A stretch of 64,000 nucleotides of DNA from Streptomyces sp. A2-16 (GCF_018128905.1 NZ_CP063808.1:7254001-7318000); one strand, 5' to 3'; counted from the first letter of the stretch, positions 1 to 8,234 are shown. Numbers and translations: made by a program. Notes: a model not told the origin generated them from the sequence alone.

Positions 1-450
1 CGGCGCCTTGGACGCCTCGGGTCCGTCGAAGGTGGCGAAGGCGGCCGGGCGGGGCGCGAAGTGGGTCAGGTACTCGCGCAGGGTGTGCAGGTAGAAGTCG
101 GTGTGCTTGGCGGCTCCGTCGTACTGGTTGTCCCAGTCGTCGACGAAGATCCCGCTGTGGACGTAGCGCACCCAGGCCCGTCGGCCCTCGTCACGGGGTT
201 CGACGGTGTAGTCGAGCTGGTTGAGGGTCTGCTCGGAGATGCCCTCGACGTCCTCGACGCGGTTGGTGTAGCGGTGCGGCGGGTCCCAGGCGGTGACCTT
301 GGACCCGAAGGGGCCGGTGCCGCCGACGCGGGGCTCGGGCGGCTCCATCGGCCACAGATAGCCGCCGGTTCCGGTGGTGATCGCCTCCCACACCTGCTCG
401 GGGGTGGCGTCGACCTCGAACTCGCGGGCGATCTCGAACTCCTTGGACAT
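1..450 (-). CDS. SRPBCC / AHSA1-family protein (3' end cut by window)
   Basis: The frame is open from the ATG at 448-450 to the left window edge, about 150 residues, with no stop. It begins MSKEFEIAREFEVDATPEQV, the typical first strand of the SRPBCC (Bet v1-like) fold, followed by VWEAITTGTGGYLWPMEPPE and a later FDGPEA close to the edge. Proteins of this family (AHSA1/polyketide cyclase-like) bind hydrophobic ligands in a cavity; the actual ligand cannot be read from sequence. Only 3 bases separate it from the ArsR-like gene upstream, so the two are almost certainly cotranscribed and translationally coupled. An ArsR-type regulator next to an AHSA1 protein is a common actinobacterial pair, inferred to be a ligand-responsive module. 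Confidence 0.8.
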   Translation of the reverse strand, partial: MSKEFEIAREFEVDATPEQVWEAITTGTGGYLWPMEPPEPRVGGTGPFGSKVTAWDPPHRYTNRVEDVEGISEQTLNQLDYTVEPRDEGRRAWVRYVHSGIFVDDWDNQYDGAAKHTDFYLHTLREYLTHFAPRPAAFATFDGPEASKAP

Positions 451-453
451 GAT

Positions 454-1077
454 CTACTCCAACTCGGTCTGCACTGTGTGCTCGGACTGCTCGGACTGCT
501 TGAGCGTCGGGTGGACCGCCACGACGATCCGGTGGTCACGGCCGCCCTCGGCGTCCGGGGCGTCGTACTTGCGGATCAGGGCGGTGACTCCCGCCGTCAA
601 CTCCTCGATGAACGCGGCCCGTTCGGCGGCGGAGGCGAAGCGGACCTCGCCGTCCAGCGCGTAGGTCGCCAGCCGTTTGCGGGCCTTGGCCGCGCCGGTG
701 ATCAACTGGCCGACGTCCCGCACCAGTCGGGCCCCCAGCGCGAGGAGCCAGCGCGCGGAGAGCTGGTCGCGGAAGCGGTCCGGGTCGGGCTGCACGGCGG
801 CGAGGGCGAGCGGTGAGATCACGTACGACGCCGCGGTCGCCCGCATCAGCCGCTCGGTGACGTTGCCCTTGCGGCGCTCCCCCGCGAGCTCGACCAGGCC
901 GTGCCGCTCCAGGGCCTTGAGGTGGTAGTTCACCTTCTGCCGGGGCAGCCCGACCTTGCCGGCCAGCATGGCGGCCGACGCGGGGCCGGACGCCAGCTCG
1001 GCGAGCAGCCTCGCTCGTATGGGGTCCAGGGAGGCGGCTGCGGCCTCGGGGTCCTCGATCACGGTCACGTCCAGCAT
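454..1077 (-). CDS. ArsR-like winged-helix transcriptional regulator
   Basis: This 207-residue protein has an N-terminal winged helix (about residues 15-75): LDPIRARLLAELASGP, then MLAGKVGLPRQKVNYHLKAL as helix-turn-helix and a wing around LVELAGERRKGN. The remaining 130 residues are helical and carry no Cys-based metal site, so this is not a classical metal sensor. It lies 3 bases upstream of the AHSA1-family gene and probably controls the pair; autoregulation is inferred. The upstream 80 bases hold an A-rich stretch (1096-1106) but no operator that I could define. Confidence 0.85.
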   Translation of the reverse strand: MLDVTVIEDPEAAAASLDPIRARLLAELASGPASAAMLAGKVGLPRQKVNYHLKALERHGLVELAGERRKGNVTERLMRATAASYVISPLALAAVQPDPDRFRDQLSARWLLALGARLVRDVGQLITGAAKARKRLATYALDGEVRFASAAERAAFIEELTAGVTALIRKYDAPDAEGGRDHRIVVAVHPTLKQSEQSEHTVQTELE

Positions 1078-1158
1078 GGGTCCACCGTCTCACCGAAAAC
1101 TTTTTTTGTCCAGACGGTTCGAGTGTTCGGTGAGCGGTCGGCGCCGAGCGGACCGGGC

Positions 1159-1860
1159 TCAGTCGGGAACCAGGCCCAGGGCGTGGTCGTACCGGCTGAC
1201 CACGCTGCTCTTCAGCCCCGGCCAGGTCTGCACGCGCTTCCAGCGGTCCGTCGCCGAGCCGATCCCGTCCCCCGGTGCGGCGAGGGCGTCGAGGTGGGCC
1301 TGGGCGCTCTCCCACTCGGCGTAGTTGAGGATGCGGGTGCCGTCGGTGCCGAGGTGGAAGTGGCCGCTGATGCCGCCGTGGTGCGGGTGGGGTTCGTCCT
1401 CCAGCGCCTCGACGACGGCGTCGACCCAGGCGCGCTGCCGGTCGGGGTCGGGACCCTCGAACTCGATGTCCACGATCACGATGCACCCCGGGACCCGAGG
1501 GGCACCCTCCTGGACGACGCTGCGGTAGTGCCGGTAGCGGCCGAGCCCCAGCCGCTCGATGCCCGGGACCGCGGTGTCGATCTCGTCGACCCGCTCCAGT
1601 CGCCGGGTCCGCGCGAAGGCGTCGTAGGCCTGCTCGTCCGTCCACTGCGAGTAGTGCAGGAGGCTCGCGGTGTCGTGTCCGGTGTAGACGTGGTAGCCGA
1701 GGAGTCCGTCGGCGGGCCACGGCCGGCGCTCCCAGGCACCGGCGACGGCCTCGACGGTCTCCCGCTGCCGCAGCGGGTTGCCGACCCGCCAGGTGCTGAA
1801 GAGGGATGCGCCGACCTCGGGGCGGGTGAGGTCGGGGTGGGTGTCGGTTCGTCGGGTCAT
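1159..1860 (-). CDS. Tandem antibiotic-biosynthesis-monooxygenase (ABM)-fold protein
   Basis: The product is 233 residues from the ATG at 1858-1860. I chose this start because AGGAGG lies 8 bases upstream; a start 45 bases further up is possible in frame but has no comparable ribosome binding site. The sequence looks like two dimeric alpha/beta-barrel (ABM) repeats. The first contains LLGYHVYTGHDTASLLHYSQ followed by WTDEQAYDAF; the second contains IVIVDIEFEGPDPDRQRAWV and later ILNYAEWESAQAH. The W..E/D..A pattern after a beta strand is characteristic of ABM proteins, which act as small monooxygenases or heme/ligand-binding proteins. The function here is unknown. It stands alone, between an ArsR-like unit and an envelope-protein pair. 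Confidence 0.7.
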   Translation of the reverse strand: MTRRTDTHPDLTRPEVGASLFSTWRVGNPLRQRETVEAVAGAWERRPWPADGLLGYHVYTGHDTASLLHYSQWTDEQAYDAFARTRRLERVDEIDTAVPGIERLGLGRYRHYRSVVQEGAPRVPGCIVIVDIEFEGPDPDRQRAWVDAVVEALEDEPHPHHGGISGHFHLGTDGTRILNYAEWESAQAHLDALAAPGDGIGSATDRWKRVQTWPGLKSSVVSRYDHALGLVPD

Positions 1861-2044
1861 GCGCGGGGCCTCCTCGGATCGCTGTGCGATGCGGACATCC
1901 CTCACCCTTCAACCTCAACCATGATTCAGGTCAAGTCGGCGGTTCGGGAGGTGGTTTCGGGAGAGCCACTACGGCACGGACGGGCAGGCCGACGACGAGC
2001 CGAGGTGAAGTGACCCTCCCCCCCCCGGCGGCCGCAGGGTACGC

Positions 2045-2090
2045 ACGGACGTGGGCGGCACCCGTGCTTCCGGGTGCCGCCCACGTCCGT
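2045..2090 (-). terminator. 20-bp perfect hairpin after the DUF3618 gene
   Basis: Arms 2045-2064 and 2071-2090 are perfectly complementary with a 6-base loop. It lies 17 bases beyond the stop of the minus-strand gene ending at 2108. There is no T tract on either strand, as is usual for GC-rich actinobacterial terminators. Confidence 0.8.
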
Positions 2091-2107
2091 TTCGCGAGTA
2101 CGGTGGC

Positions 2108-2602
2108 CTACTTCTTCGGGTACCGCCACGACACGACGACGACCGCGGCCACGACCGCGCCGACGATCAGCACCGGCCGAGGATGCCGTACGGCCGCCAT
2201 GACCAGGGGCCGGGCCGGCTGGGGCACGCTGCGCTCCGCCCTCCGCTCCAGCGTGCGTCCCGTCCCGGCCGCGTTGCCCTGGGTGAGCTTTCCGGCCCTC
2301 AGCGTCCGGTCCTGGACCTGGTGGCCCGCCTGCGTGGCCCGGTCGTGAACCTTGTGGCCGGCCTGCGTGGCCCTCTCCTGCACGGTGTGTCCGGCCTGCG
2401 CCGCGCTGCTGCGCAGCTGCACGGTCATGGCACCCGCCTTGTCCCTGAGATCTGCCGCACGGGCCCGCGCACGGCCCTTCACATCCATCTTTCCTGCCAA
2501 CTCCTCCACCGTGTCGCCGAGTTCGCTACGGGTCCGCTCGATCTGCTGCCGCAGTTCCTCGGGCCCCTTCGCCCCCGTCACGGGGGGCTCGCTGTTCGTC
2601 AT
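2108..2602 (-). CDS. DUF3618 membrane-tethered helical protein
   Basis: The product is 164 residues, starting at the ATG at 2600-2602, which overlaps the stop of the upstream gene by 4 bases. Residues about 10-45 form the DUF3618 signature (GPEELRQQIERTRSELGDTV followed by EELAGKMDV). A helical middle section contains three imperfect heptad-like repeats of the type TQAGHKVHDRA. A single C-terminal membrane helix (PVLIVGAVVAAVVVVSWRY) ends in basic residues. DUF3618 proteins are common partners of holin-X proteins in actinobacteria and are thought to be cell-envelope proteins; the role is not known. Confidence 0.85.
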   Translation of the reverse strand: MTNSEPPVTGAKGPEELRQQIERTRSELGDTVEELAGKMDVKGRARARAADLRDKAGAMTVQLRSSAAQAGHTVQERATQAGHKVHDRATQAGHQVQDRTLRAGKLTQGNAAGTGRTLERRAERSVPQPARPLVMAAVRHPRPVLIVGAVVAAVVVVSWRYPKK

Positions 2603-3018
2603 CGGTGCGCCCTTTCCCTGATCTCCTCGACGTCCGCCTTGACGCTGCCGAGGGCCTCCTCGGGCGTCGGAGGCGCGGCACGGCGCAACTGGGCCCGGCC
2701 GGTCGCGGCGAGCACGCCCGCGATCACGAACAGCACGGCGGTCACGATCAGCGCCGAGGCCCACACCGACAGCACCAGTGCGAGTGCGGCGGTGGCCGTT
2801 CCGGCCAGGGCGAGCAGTCCCGCGTAGGCGAAGGCGCCGGCGGCACCGAGCAGCCCGCCGCCCTTTCCGGCCCGCCGGCCCTTCTCGGCCAGCTCCTCCT
2901 TCGCTAGGGCGACTTCCTGCCGTACCAGCCGGGAGACCTGTTCGGTGGCTTGTCCGACGAGTTCGCCCACCGAGTGATGTTCGTCGTGCGCCGGCCTGTG
3001 GGCCGTGGTTCCGGTCAC
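2599..3018 (-). CDS. Phage-holin-X-like (DUF1469) membrane protein
   Basis: The protein has 139 residues. It has a soluble amphipathic N-terminus with the conserved VSRLVRQEVALAKEELAEKG, then two hydrophobic hairpin helices (about residues 56-83 and 86-107), and a short charged tail. This is the layout of the actinobacterial holin-X family (PF07332), which despite the name is usually not phage-borne. It overlaps the downstream DUF3618 gene by 4 bases, so the two are one translationally coupled envelope module. There are no phage genes around, so I do not read it as a lysis gene. Confidence 0.85.
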   Translation of the reverse strand: MTGTTAHRPAHDEHHSVGELVGQATEQVSRLVRQEVALAKEELAEKGRRAGKGGGLLGAAGAFAYAGLLALAGTATAALALVLSVWASALIVTAVLFVIAGVLAATGRAQLRRAAPPTPEEALGSVKADVEEIRERAHR

Positions 3019-3069
3019 GTGTTCCGCCTCCTCTCGGTCGGAACACCCGGGTACCCGGCCCGGCGTCCA

Positions 3070-3762
3070 CTACCCCTGCGGGCCGCCGTCCGGGCCGCGC
3101 TGCCCGAGCCGGGCCAGCTGGCTCTGGAACCAGTCGAGCCGGGCCTGCAACAGGGCCGCTTCGGCGGCGAGTTCGGGCACCCCGAGCTCCTCGGGCAGCT
3201 CCGGGTCGCCGAGCACGGGCGCGGCGGCGGGCCGTGCCACCACCCGCAGCCCCTCCCCGGCGAGCCGGGCGAACCCGGCGAGCGAGACGGCCGTACGGCC
3301 GCGCAGACAGCCCGCGCAGGAGGGGGTCAGGGCCCGCCAGCCGGGTCTGCCCCAGCCGGCGTCGGCGAGGACGGCCGCGACCGTGCCGCAGGCGCAGGGG
3401 CCGACGGTCGCGGTCCGCACCCGTTGGCGGGCGTAGCGGAAGCCGAGCTCGAAGCGGAGGTAGCGGCCGAGGACCAGGACGTCCAGGAGGACGGCGGTGC
3501 GGTGCTCGGCCGTGCACAGCAGTGCCTCGGCCGCCGCGCGGTCGTGCACGCAGTGGAAGCCGCAGTCGCAGCGGCGGTTCGGTGCCCGGTGCCGCAGGCC
3601 GTAGACGCAGGACGCGTCGGCCAGGACTCCGTACGGCAGCGCGCCGCCGAGCGACACTCCGGTGAACCCGGCCCGGGTGCCGTCCTGGGACAGCACCGGG
3701 TGGGCGATCTTGTATCCGGTCGGCGGCTCCGTCGGGCGTTCCTCCGGCAGCCGCAGTCTCAT
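3070..3762 (-). CDS. Cys-rich putative metal-binding protein, function unknown
   Basis: The protein has 230 residues from the ATG at 3760-3762; that start overlaps the stop of the small upstream gene by 4 bases. Its most striking feature is several cysteine clusters: RRCDCGFHCVHDR, GPCACG and SCAGCLRG, with further single Cys residues. This pattern suggests one or two zinc or Fe-S sites. The C-terminal 50 residues are helical and end DWFQSQLARLG. I do not recognise the family. It is not a membrane protein and has no export signal. It is cotranscribed with a 42-residue acidic peptide and divergent from dapA. Confidence 0.75.
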   Translation of the reverse strand: MRLRLPEERPTEPPTGYKIAHPVLSQDGTRAGFTGVSLGGALPYGVLADASCVYGLRHRAPNRRCDCGFHCVHDRAAAEALLCTAEHRTAVLLDVLVLGRYLRFELGFRYARQRVRTATVGPCACGTVAAVLADAGWGRPGWRALTPSCAGCLRGRTAVSLAGFARLAGEGLRVVARPAAAPVLGDPELPEELGVPELAAEAALLQARLDWFQSQLARLGQRGPDGGPQG

Positions 3763-3887
3763 CGGGCCGCCGGAACCTCTTCGGGAGCCTTCAGTTCCTT
3801 GATCTCCTCGGGGAGCTCGAGCTCCTCCTCGTGGAGCTCCGGCCGCTCTTCCGCGACTCCGGTGGCGAGTGCCTTGCCGAGCTTCAT
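3759..3887 (-). CDS. Small acidic protein (42 aa) coupled to the Cys-rich gene
   Basis: The ORF runs from the ATG at 3885-3887 and has GGAGG 4 bases upstream. It begins MKLGKALATGVAEERPELHE and continues with a run of Glu-rich heptads ending LKAPEEVPAAR. Its stop overlaps the start of the Cys-rich gene (ATGA), which argues that it is translated. About a third of its residues are Glu. The function is unknown; it could be a partner or leader peptide for the Cys-rich protein. Confidence 0.6.
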   Translation of the reverse strand: MKLGKALATGVAEERPELHEEELELPEEIKELKAPEEVPAAR

Positions 3888-4039
3888 GACGCCTCCAGGA
3901 CCAGGGGTCGTGCACCGTCCTGACCATGGTGACCCATGCGAGGTCGTTTTGGACATAGGACCTTTTCGCAGCATCCCTTACCGGTACACCGTAGAAGAAT
4001 TAAGTGGAGCTTCACGGTTGCCCGGCCGAGACTACGCGT

Positions 4040-4933
4040 ATGACGACAATCGCCCCGCCCTTCGGCCGCGCCCTCTGCGCCATGATCACGCCTTTCACCG
4101 AGGAGGGCGCGCTCGATCTCGACGGCGCTCAGCGACTGGCCGCGCACCTGGTGGCCGAGGGCTGCGACGGTCTCGTGCTGTCCGGCACGACCGGCGAGTC
4201 GCCGACCACGACGGACGCTGAGAAGGCGGCGCTGGTGACGGCGGTGCGGGAGGCAGTGGGCGAGGGGCCGTCGGTCGTGGCCGGGGTGGGCACCTTCGAC
4301 ACCCGGCACACCGTGGAACTGGCCCTGGCCGCCGAGAAGGCGGGCGCCGACGGGGTCCTGGTGGTCAGCCCCTACTACAGCAGGCCGCCCCAGGACGCGC
4401 TGGAGGCACACTTCCGGGAGATCACGGACGCCTGCGGACTGCCCGTCATGCTCTACGACATCCCGTCCCGCACCGGCACCCGCATCGAGCCGGAGACGAT
4501 GATCCGGCTCGCCGAGCACCCCCGGATCGTCGCGGTCAAGGACTGCTCCTACGACCTTCTCGGCACCCAGAAGGTCCTGAACCGCACGGAGTTGGCGTAC
4601 TACGCGGGCTGCGACGAGCACATCCTCGCCCTGTACGCGGTGGGCGCGGCGGGCTACGTCAGCACGGTGGCCAACGTGGTCCCGGACCGGCTCCGGGCGA
4701 TCCTGGAGATGTTCGAGGCGGGCGACACCCCCGTGTCCGCCCGCCTCCAACAACGGGCCACGCCGCTGATCGAGGCGATGATGTCGGCGGGCCTGCCCGG
4801 CACGGTCACTGCCAAGGCCCTCCTCAACGCGCTCGGTCTCCCCGCGGGCCCGGTCCGCGCCCCGCTGCGGCCCGCCGGCCGGAAGGCGACCGACGGGCTG
4901 CTCGCGGAGTACGAACGGTTCGTGGCCGCCTGA
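4040..4933 (+). CDS. dapA: 4-hydroxy-tetrahydrodipicolinate synthase
   Basis: It condenses pyruvate with aspartate-semialdehyde in the lysine/diaminopimelate pathway. The 297-residue TIM barrel shows the substrate loop SGTTGESPT (48-56), the catalytic Tyr139 in MLYDIPSRTG and the Schiff-base Lys167 in IVAVKDCS. I chose the ATG at 4040; an ATG at 4004 is in frame, but family alignment starts at MTTIAPPFGR. No good ribosome binding site precedes 4040, so a leaderless or weakly initiated mRNA is possible. Its stop is directly adjacent to the stop of the convergent gene at 4934, leaving no intergenic base. A second lysine-pathway gene, dapD, lies 2.3 kb away but is separately transcribed. Confidence 0.93.
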   Translation: MTTIAPPFGRALCAMITPFTEEGALDLDGAQRLAAHLVAEGCDGLVLSGTTGESPTTTDAEKAALVTAVREAVGEGPSVVAGVGTFDTRHTVELALAAEKAGADGVLVVSPYYSRPPQDALEAHFREITDACGLPVMLYDIPSRTGTRIEPETMIRLAEHPRIVAVKDCSYDLLGTQKVLNRTELAYYAGCDEHILALYAVGAAGYVSTVANVVPDRLRAILEMFEAGDTPVSARLQQRATPLIEAMMSAGLPGTVTAKALLNALGLPAGPVRAPLRPAGRKATDGLLAEYERFVAA

Positions 4934-6160
4934 TCAGGGCTGGGCGAAGAGCGGCTTCCAGCGTCCGGCGTCGCCGTCGTTCCCCTGCCGGAAGCCGCTG
5001 AGCGGGGTCTCCTTGTCGCCGCCGATGGTGACCAGCACGAGCCGCTGATGGAACTCGTTCTTGTCGTTCTTGCCGATGTCCCAGGCGATGAGCTGCTTGT
5101 TGCCCACCCAGGCGAGCAACTGCTGCCCGCGCACCTCGGTCTTCTCACCGGACACGGCGTCGACGACCCACGAGGACGTCTTCCACTTCTTGCCCGCGAA
5201 GTCACCGGCGACGAGCTCGCCGTTCGGCGACTTCCCCGCCTCGACGAACCACTCCAGGTGCTTCTCGTTCGCGGGCGTGGGGACCTTGTGGCCCTTGAGG
5301 TCCCAGAACTCCTTGCCGATGTCCCCCATGGGGTTCCCGGACCAGGCGTACCGGCCGTCGTCGGTGAGGGCGAAGTCCTGGCGGGTGTTGAGGAAGGTGC
5401 CCGCGAGCTTGCCGTCGTCGGCGGCGAGCTTCACCTCGCTCCAGGCGCCCTTCCCGGAGGCCACGTCGAGGACGTAGAAGCCGGTGCGGCTCGACGTCCA
5501 TTCCTGGCCCCATTCGGAGTCGCCCTGTGTCTTGACCCGCAGATCGGGGTTCTTGGTGTAGGTCGTGGCGATCAGCCTGCGGCCGTCGCGGGAGAAGGCG
5601 AGCCCGCCGACCCCGTGATCGACCGGGATCCACCGCTCGACCTTGCCGGTGGTCAGGTCCAGCAGGCCGATCCGTGAGGTGGGCAGGTCCTGTTCGAGGA
5701 CGGCGGCGGTCTTCGCGCCGGGAGCGACGGCGACCCAGGACCAGTCCGCGGTCTTGGCGTACTTGCCGGTCCTCGGGTTCAGCAGATGGTAGGTGCGCTG
5801 GTAGACGGCGGTCTCCGCGGTCTTCTTGACCGTCTCCGGGATGAAGTACCCGGCCAGGGCCGTGCCCCCGACGGAGATCTCGTCGCGCGGCGGCGACTGG
5901 TCGGGGTGGGCCCTGGTCTTCTTCTCGACCACGGTGCCGCCGCCGCCCGAGGGCCGTACGTCCTCCTTGCCGGAGTCCAGCAGCGGCACCCCGATCCCGA
6001 CGGTGATCGCGGCCACCGCGGCCACGGCGGCGGCCGCGATCCTTCGGTTGCGCCGACGGCGCCGGACGGCGAACACCCGGTCGGCGAACCCCGCCGGTGT
6101 CAGGGGCTGTTCGGCGGCCTGCTCGCGCAGAGCGTCGCGCACGATGTCGTCGACGTTCAC
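4934..6160 (-). CDS. Membrane-anchored protein with extracytoplasmic beta-propeller-like domain, sigma-factor partner
   Basis: The protein has 408 residues. An N-terminal cytoplasmic segment (1-40) with a short helical part ends in a basic cluster RRRRRNRR. A single membrane helix spans 41-61. The outer part has repeated blade-like units such as GGLAFSRDGRRLIATTYT and ALTDDGRYAWSGN, resembling TolB/WD-type propellers. The start codon overlaps the stop of the SigE-family sigma gene (4 bases), so sigma and membrane protein are made together. By analogy with ECF sigma/anti-sigma pairs, it probably restrains or senses for that sigma factor. No zinc-binding anti-sigma motif (HxxxCxxC) is present, so this role is inferred from context. 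Confidence 0.75.
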   Translation of the reverse strand: MNVDDIVRDALREQAAEQPLTPAGFADRVFAVRRRRRNRRIAAAAVAAVAAITVGIGVPLLDSGKEDVRPSGGGGTVVEKKTRAHPDQSPPRDEISVGGTALAGYFIPETVKKTAETAVYQRTYHLLNPRTGKYAKTADWSWVAVAPGAKTAAVLEQDLPTSRIGLLDLTTGKVERWIPVDHGVGGLAFSRDGRRLIATTYTKNPDLRVKTQGDSEWGQEWTSSRTGFYVLDVASGKGAWSEVKLAADDGKLAGTFLNTRQDFALTDDGRYAWSGNPMGDIGKEFWDLKGHKVPTPANEKHLEWFVEAGKSPNGELVAGDFAGKKWKTSSWVVDAVSGEKTEVRGQQLLAWVGNKQLIAWDIGKNDKNEFHQRLVLVTIGGDKETPLSGFRQGNDGDAGRWKPLFAQP

Positions 6161-6726
6161 GGACGCACCTCCACGGGCGAGTAGTCACGGGTGTCGGACC
6201 GCTCGGCCTCCGCGGGCCCGAGGGCGGCCAGTTCGGGAGCGAGCTGACGCAGCCGGGCCAGCGAGCGATGGGTGGTGGACCGCACGGTGCCGACCGAGCA
6301 GCCCAGCAGCCGGGCCACGTCGGCCTCGGGCAGGTCCTCGAAGTAGCGCAGCACCAGCACGGTGCGCTGGCGGGCGGTGAGCCGGGACAGGGCCTCGCGC
6401 ATCACCAGGCGCAGTTCGGCCGCGGCGGCGGTGTCGGCGCCCGGGTCGCCGGTGCCCGGCGGTTCGGGAGGCTCGGCGACGCTGACCTCGCGCCTGGGCC
6501 ACTTCAGCCGCCAGCGGCTGACCTGCTGACGGTAGAGGACCTGCCGTACGTAGGCCTCCGGCTCGTCGATCTTCTGCCACCGCCCGGCCGCCTTCACCAG
6601 GGCGTTCTGCAGCAGGTCCTCTCCGGCGTGCCGGTCTCCCCCGCACAGCAGCACGGCGGTCTTCAGCAGGGCGGACGACCTGGTGTCCACGAAGTCCCGG
6701 AAACTCTCCAGCCCTTCGGCATTCAT
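6157..6726 (-). CDS. SigE-family ECF RNA polymerase sigma factor
   Basis: The product is 189 residues from the ATG at 6724-6726. A GTG two codons upstream would collide with the ribosome binding site AGAAGG, so the ATG is preferred. Sigma region 2 is around SFRDFVDTRSSALLKTAVLL and GGDRHAGEDLLQNALVKAAG. Region 4 contains RTVLVLRYFEDLPEADVARL and the recognition helix CSVGTVRSTTHRSLARL. No region 3 is present. This matches the actinobacterial SigE-family (TIGR02983) ECF group, whose members often pair with an N-terminally anchored WD/propeller protein, as here. The target promoter is unknown; autoregulation is likely but I did not find a clear conserved motif. Confidence 0.88.
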   Translation of the reverse strand: MNAEGLESFRDFVDTRSSALLKTAVLLCGGDRHAGEDLLQNALVKAAGRWQKIDEPEAYVRQVLYRQQVSRWRLKWPRREVSVAEPPEPPGTGDPGADTAAAAELRLVMREALSRLTARQRTVLVLRYFEDLPEADVARLLGCSVGTVRSTTHRSLARLRQLAPELAALGPAEAERSDTRDYSPVEVRP

Positions 6727-6815
6727 CGTCACCTTCTCTTCCCCGGCGACGCCTGTGCGCCGCCCCTCCGACCCTTGTGACGCGTGCGGCGGCCCGCCGC
6801 TATGCCACCACCACG

Positions 6816-6858
6816 AAAAAAAGTCGCCGTGGAGGAACGGGGTCCTCCACGGCGACTT
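6816..6858 (-). terminator. Textbook rho-independent terminator with T tract
   Basis: A 16-bp perfect stem (6821-6836 with 6843-6858) with a 6-base loop is followed on the minus strand by seven T (6816-6822 read as A on the plus strand). It ends transcription of the small secreted gene. Such a long T tract is unusual in Streptomyces. Confidence 0.92.
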
Positions 6859-6865
6859 CCACCGG

Positions 6866-6904
6866 GTGCTGCGGGTCAGTGCTGCGGGTCAGTTCTGCGG
6901 GTCA
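6866..6904 (-). repeat. Three tandem 13-bp repeats carrying the stop codon
   Basis: Units 6866-6878, 6879-6891 and 6892-6904 read GTGCTGCGGGTCA (the third has T at position 3). On the minus strand each starts TGACCCGCAG, so the stop codon of the secreted-protein gene lies in the unit at 6892-6904 and is followed by two further copies that lead directly into the terminator. Confidence 0.9.
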
Positions 6905-7117
6905 GTTCCAGGAGTACCCGTCGCCGATCAGCAGCAGGTGCTCCAGCACGTCCTCCATCGGGTCGTCCACCTGGCCGACGTTGACCAGGCCGATCCGGGG
7001 GCCGTTGTGCGAGCCGGTGTTGGTCTCGTCGGCGTGCGCGCTGCCGGCGGGCACGAGACACACCGTGGCGAGGACCGTCAGTCCACGTGCCACGGCCCTC
7101 TTCCGCACATTCCTCAT
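6902..7117 (-). CDS. Small secreted protein (71 aa), function unknown
   Basis: The ATG at 7115-7117 is preceded by GAGGGG at good distance; an upstream in-frame ATG exists but adds an unlikely Arg-rich extension. The product starts MRNVRKRAVARGLTVLATVC and ends its signal peptide around PAGSAHA (about residue 30), leaving a mature chain of about 41 residues, DETNTGSHNGPRIGLVNVGQ and onwards, ending GDGYSWN. It lacks cysteine in the mature part. The size and export signal recall small surface-active or aerial-hypha proteins of Streptomyces, but it has no chaplin or rodlin signature. The 3' end carries a tandem repeat and a strong terminator, so it is a self-contained and possibly highly expressed unit. 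Confidence 0.75.
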   Translation of the reverse strand: MRNVRKRAVARGLTVLATVCLVPAGSAHADETNTGSHNGPRIGLVNVGQVDDPMEDVLEHLLLIGDGYSWN

Positions 7118-7244
7118 CGCTCGACCCCTCGTTCGTCGTTTCGGCGGCTGATCGGACTCTGCGTCCACCCGTTCATCTGCCGAAACACTCGCGAGGTCAC
7201 GGTGAGTAACCCGTAAGTGATCTTCGTCCTGGCCCGGGAGCGGC

Positions 7245-8234
7245 TCAGTTGTGGCTGTGCAGGACGTCGTTGAGGCCGCCCCAGACCGCGTTGTTCGGGC
7301 GGGCCTCGACCGTGCCGGTGACCGAGTTGCGGCGGAAGAGGATGTTCGAGGCGCCGCTGAGCTCGCGGGCCTTGACGATCTGGCCGTCGGGCATGGTGAC
7401 CCGGGTGCCCGCAGTGACGTAGAGACCGGCCTCGACGACGCACTCGTCGCCGAGCGCGATGCCGACGCCCGCCTCGGCGCCGATCAGGCAGCGCTCGCCG
7501 ATGGTGATGCGGACGTTGCCGCCGCCGGAGAGGGTGCCCATGGTGGAGGCGCCGCCGCCGATGTCCGAGCCGTCGCCGACCACGACACCGGCGGAGATGC
7601 GGCCCTCGACCATGGACGTGCCGAGGGTGCCCGCGTTGAAGTTGACGAAGCCCTCGTGCATCACGGTGGTGCCCGCGGCGAGGTGCGCGCCGAGGCGGAC
7701 CCGGTCGGCGTCGGCGATGCGGACGCCCTTGGGGGCCACGTAGTCCGTCATGCGCGGGAACTTGTCGACGCTCGTCACCGCGAGGTGCAGGCCCTCGGTG
7801 CGGGCGTTGAGGCGCACCTTCTCGATCTCGTCGACGGCGACCGGGCCGAGCGAGGTCCAGGCGACGTTGGGCAGGAGACCGAAGATGCCGTCGAGGCTCT
7901 GGCCGTGCGGCTGGACCAGGCGGTGCGAGAGCAGGTGCAGCCGCAGGTAGGCGTCGTGGGTGTCGAGCGGCTTCTCGTCGAGGGAGGCGATGACCGTGCG
8001 AACCGCGATCACCTCGACGCCCCGGCGGGCGTCCGGACCGATCGCCTTGGCGGCGCCTTCGCCGAGCAGTTCCACGGCCCGGTCGGCGGACAGCCGCTCG
8101 GTACCGGCCGGCCCGGGCTCGGCGGAGAGCTCGGGAGCGGGGAACCAGGTGTCGAGAACGGTGCCGTCGGCGGCGACGGTGGCGAGGCCTGCGGCGATGG
8201 CGCCGGTGGTGCGCGGAGCAGTCGTGTCGGTCAT
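7245..8234 (-). CDS. dapD: 2,3,4,5-tetrahydropyridine-2,6-dicarboxylate N-succinyltransferase
   Basis: This enzyme succinylates tetrahydrodipicolinate in the succinylase branch of lysine/DAP synthesis. The 329-residue protein has an N-terminal helical domain and a left-handed beta-helix of hexapeptide repeats from about residue 165: [20 protein letters not shown], then [20 protein letters not shown] and [18 protein letters not shown]. The length matches the long actinobacterial DapD type. The ATG at 8232-8234 is followed by [17 protein letters not shown]. It is monocistronic. The succinylase route fits with dapA upstream and with other Streptomyces. Confidence 0.93.
   Translation of the reverse strand: MTDTTAPRTTGAIAAGLATVAADGTVLDTWFPAPELSAEPGPAGTERLSADRAVELLGEGAAKAIGPDARRGVEVIAVRTVIASLDEKPLDTHDAYLRLHLLSHRLVQPHGQSLDGIFGLLPNVAWTSLGPVAVDEIEKVRLNARTEGLHLAVTSVDKFPRMTDYVAPKGVRIADADRVRLGAHLAAGTTVMHEGFVNFNAGTLGTSMVEGRISAGVVVGDGSDIGGGASTMGTLSGGGNVRITIGERCLIGAEAGVGIALGDECVVEAGLYVTAGTRVTMPDGQIVKARELSGASNILFRRNSVTGTVEARPNNAVWGGLNDVLHSHN

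Noticed and set aside
2599-3018. Phage lysis (holin) gene and prophage
   Set aside because: The holin-X family is a general actinobacterial envelope family; no phage structural, integrase or lysin genes exist in the window.
6902-7117. Chaplin or rodlin gene
   Set aside because: It has a signal peptide and small size but no chaplin domain motif, no cysteine pair and no rodlin signature.
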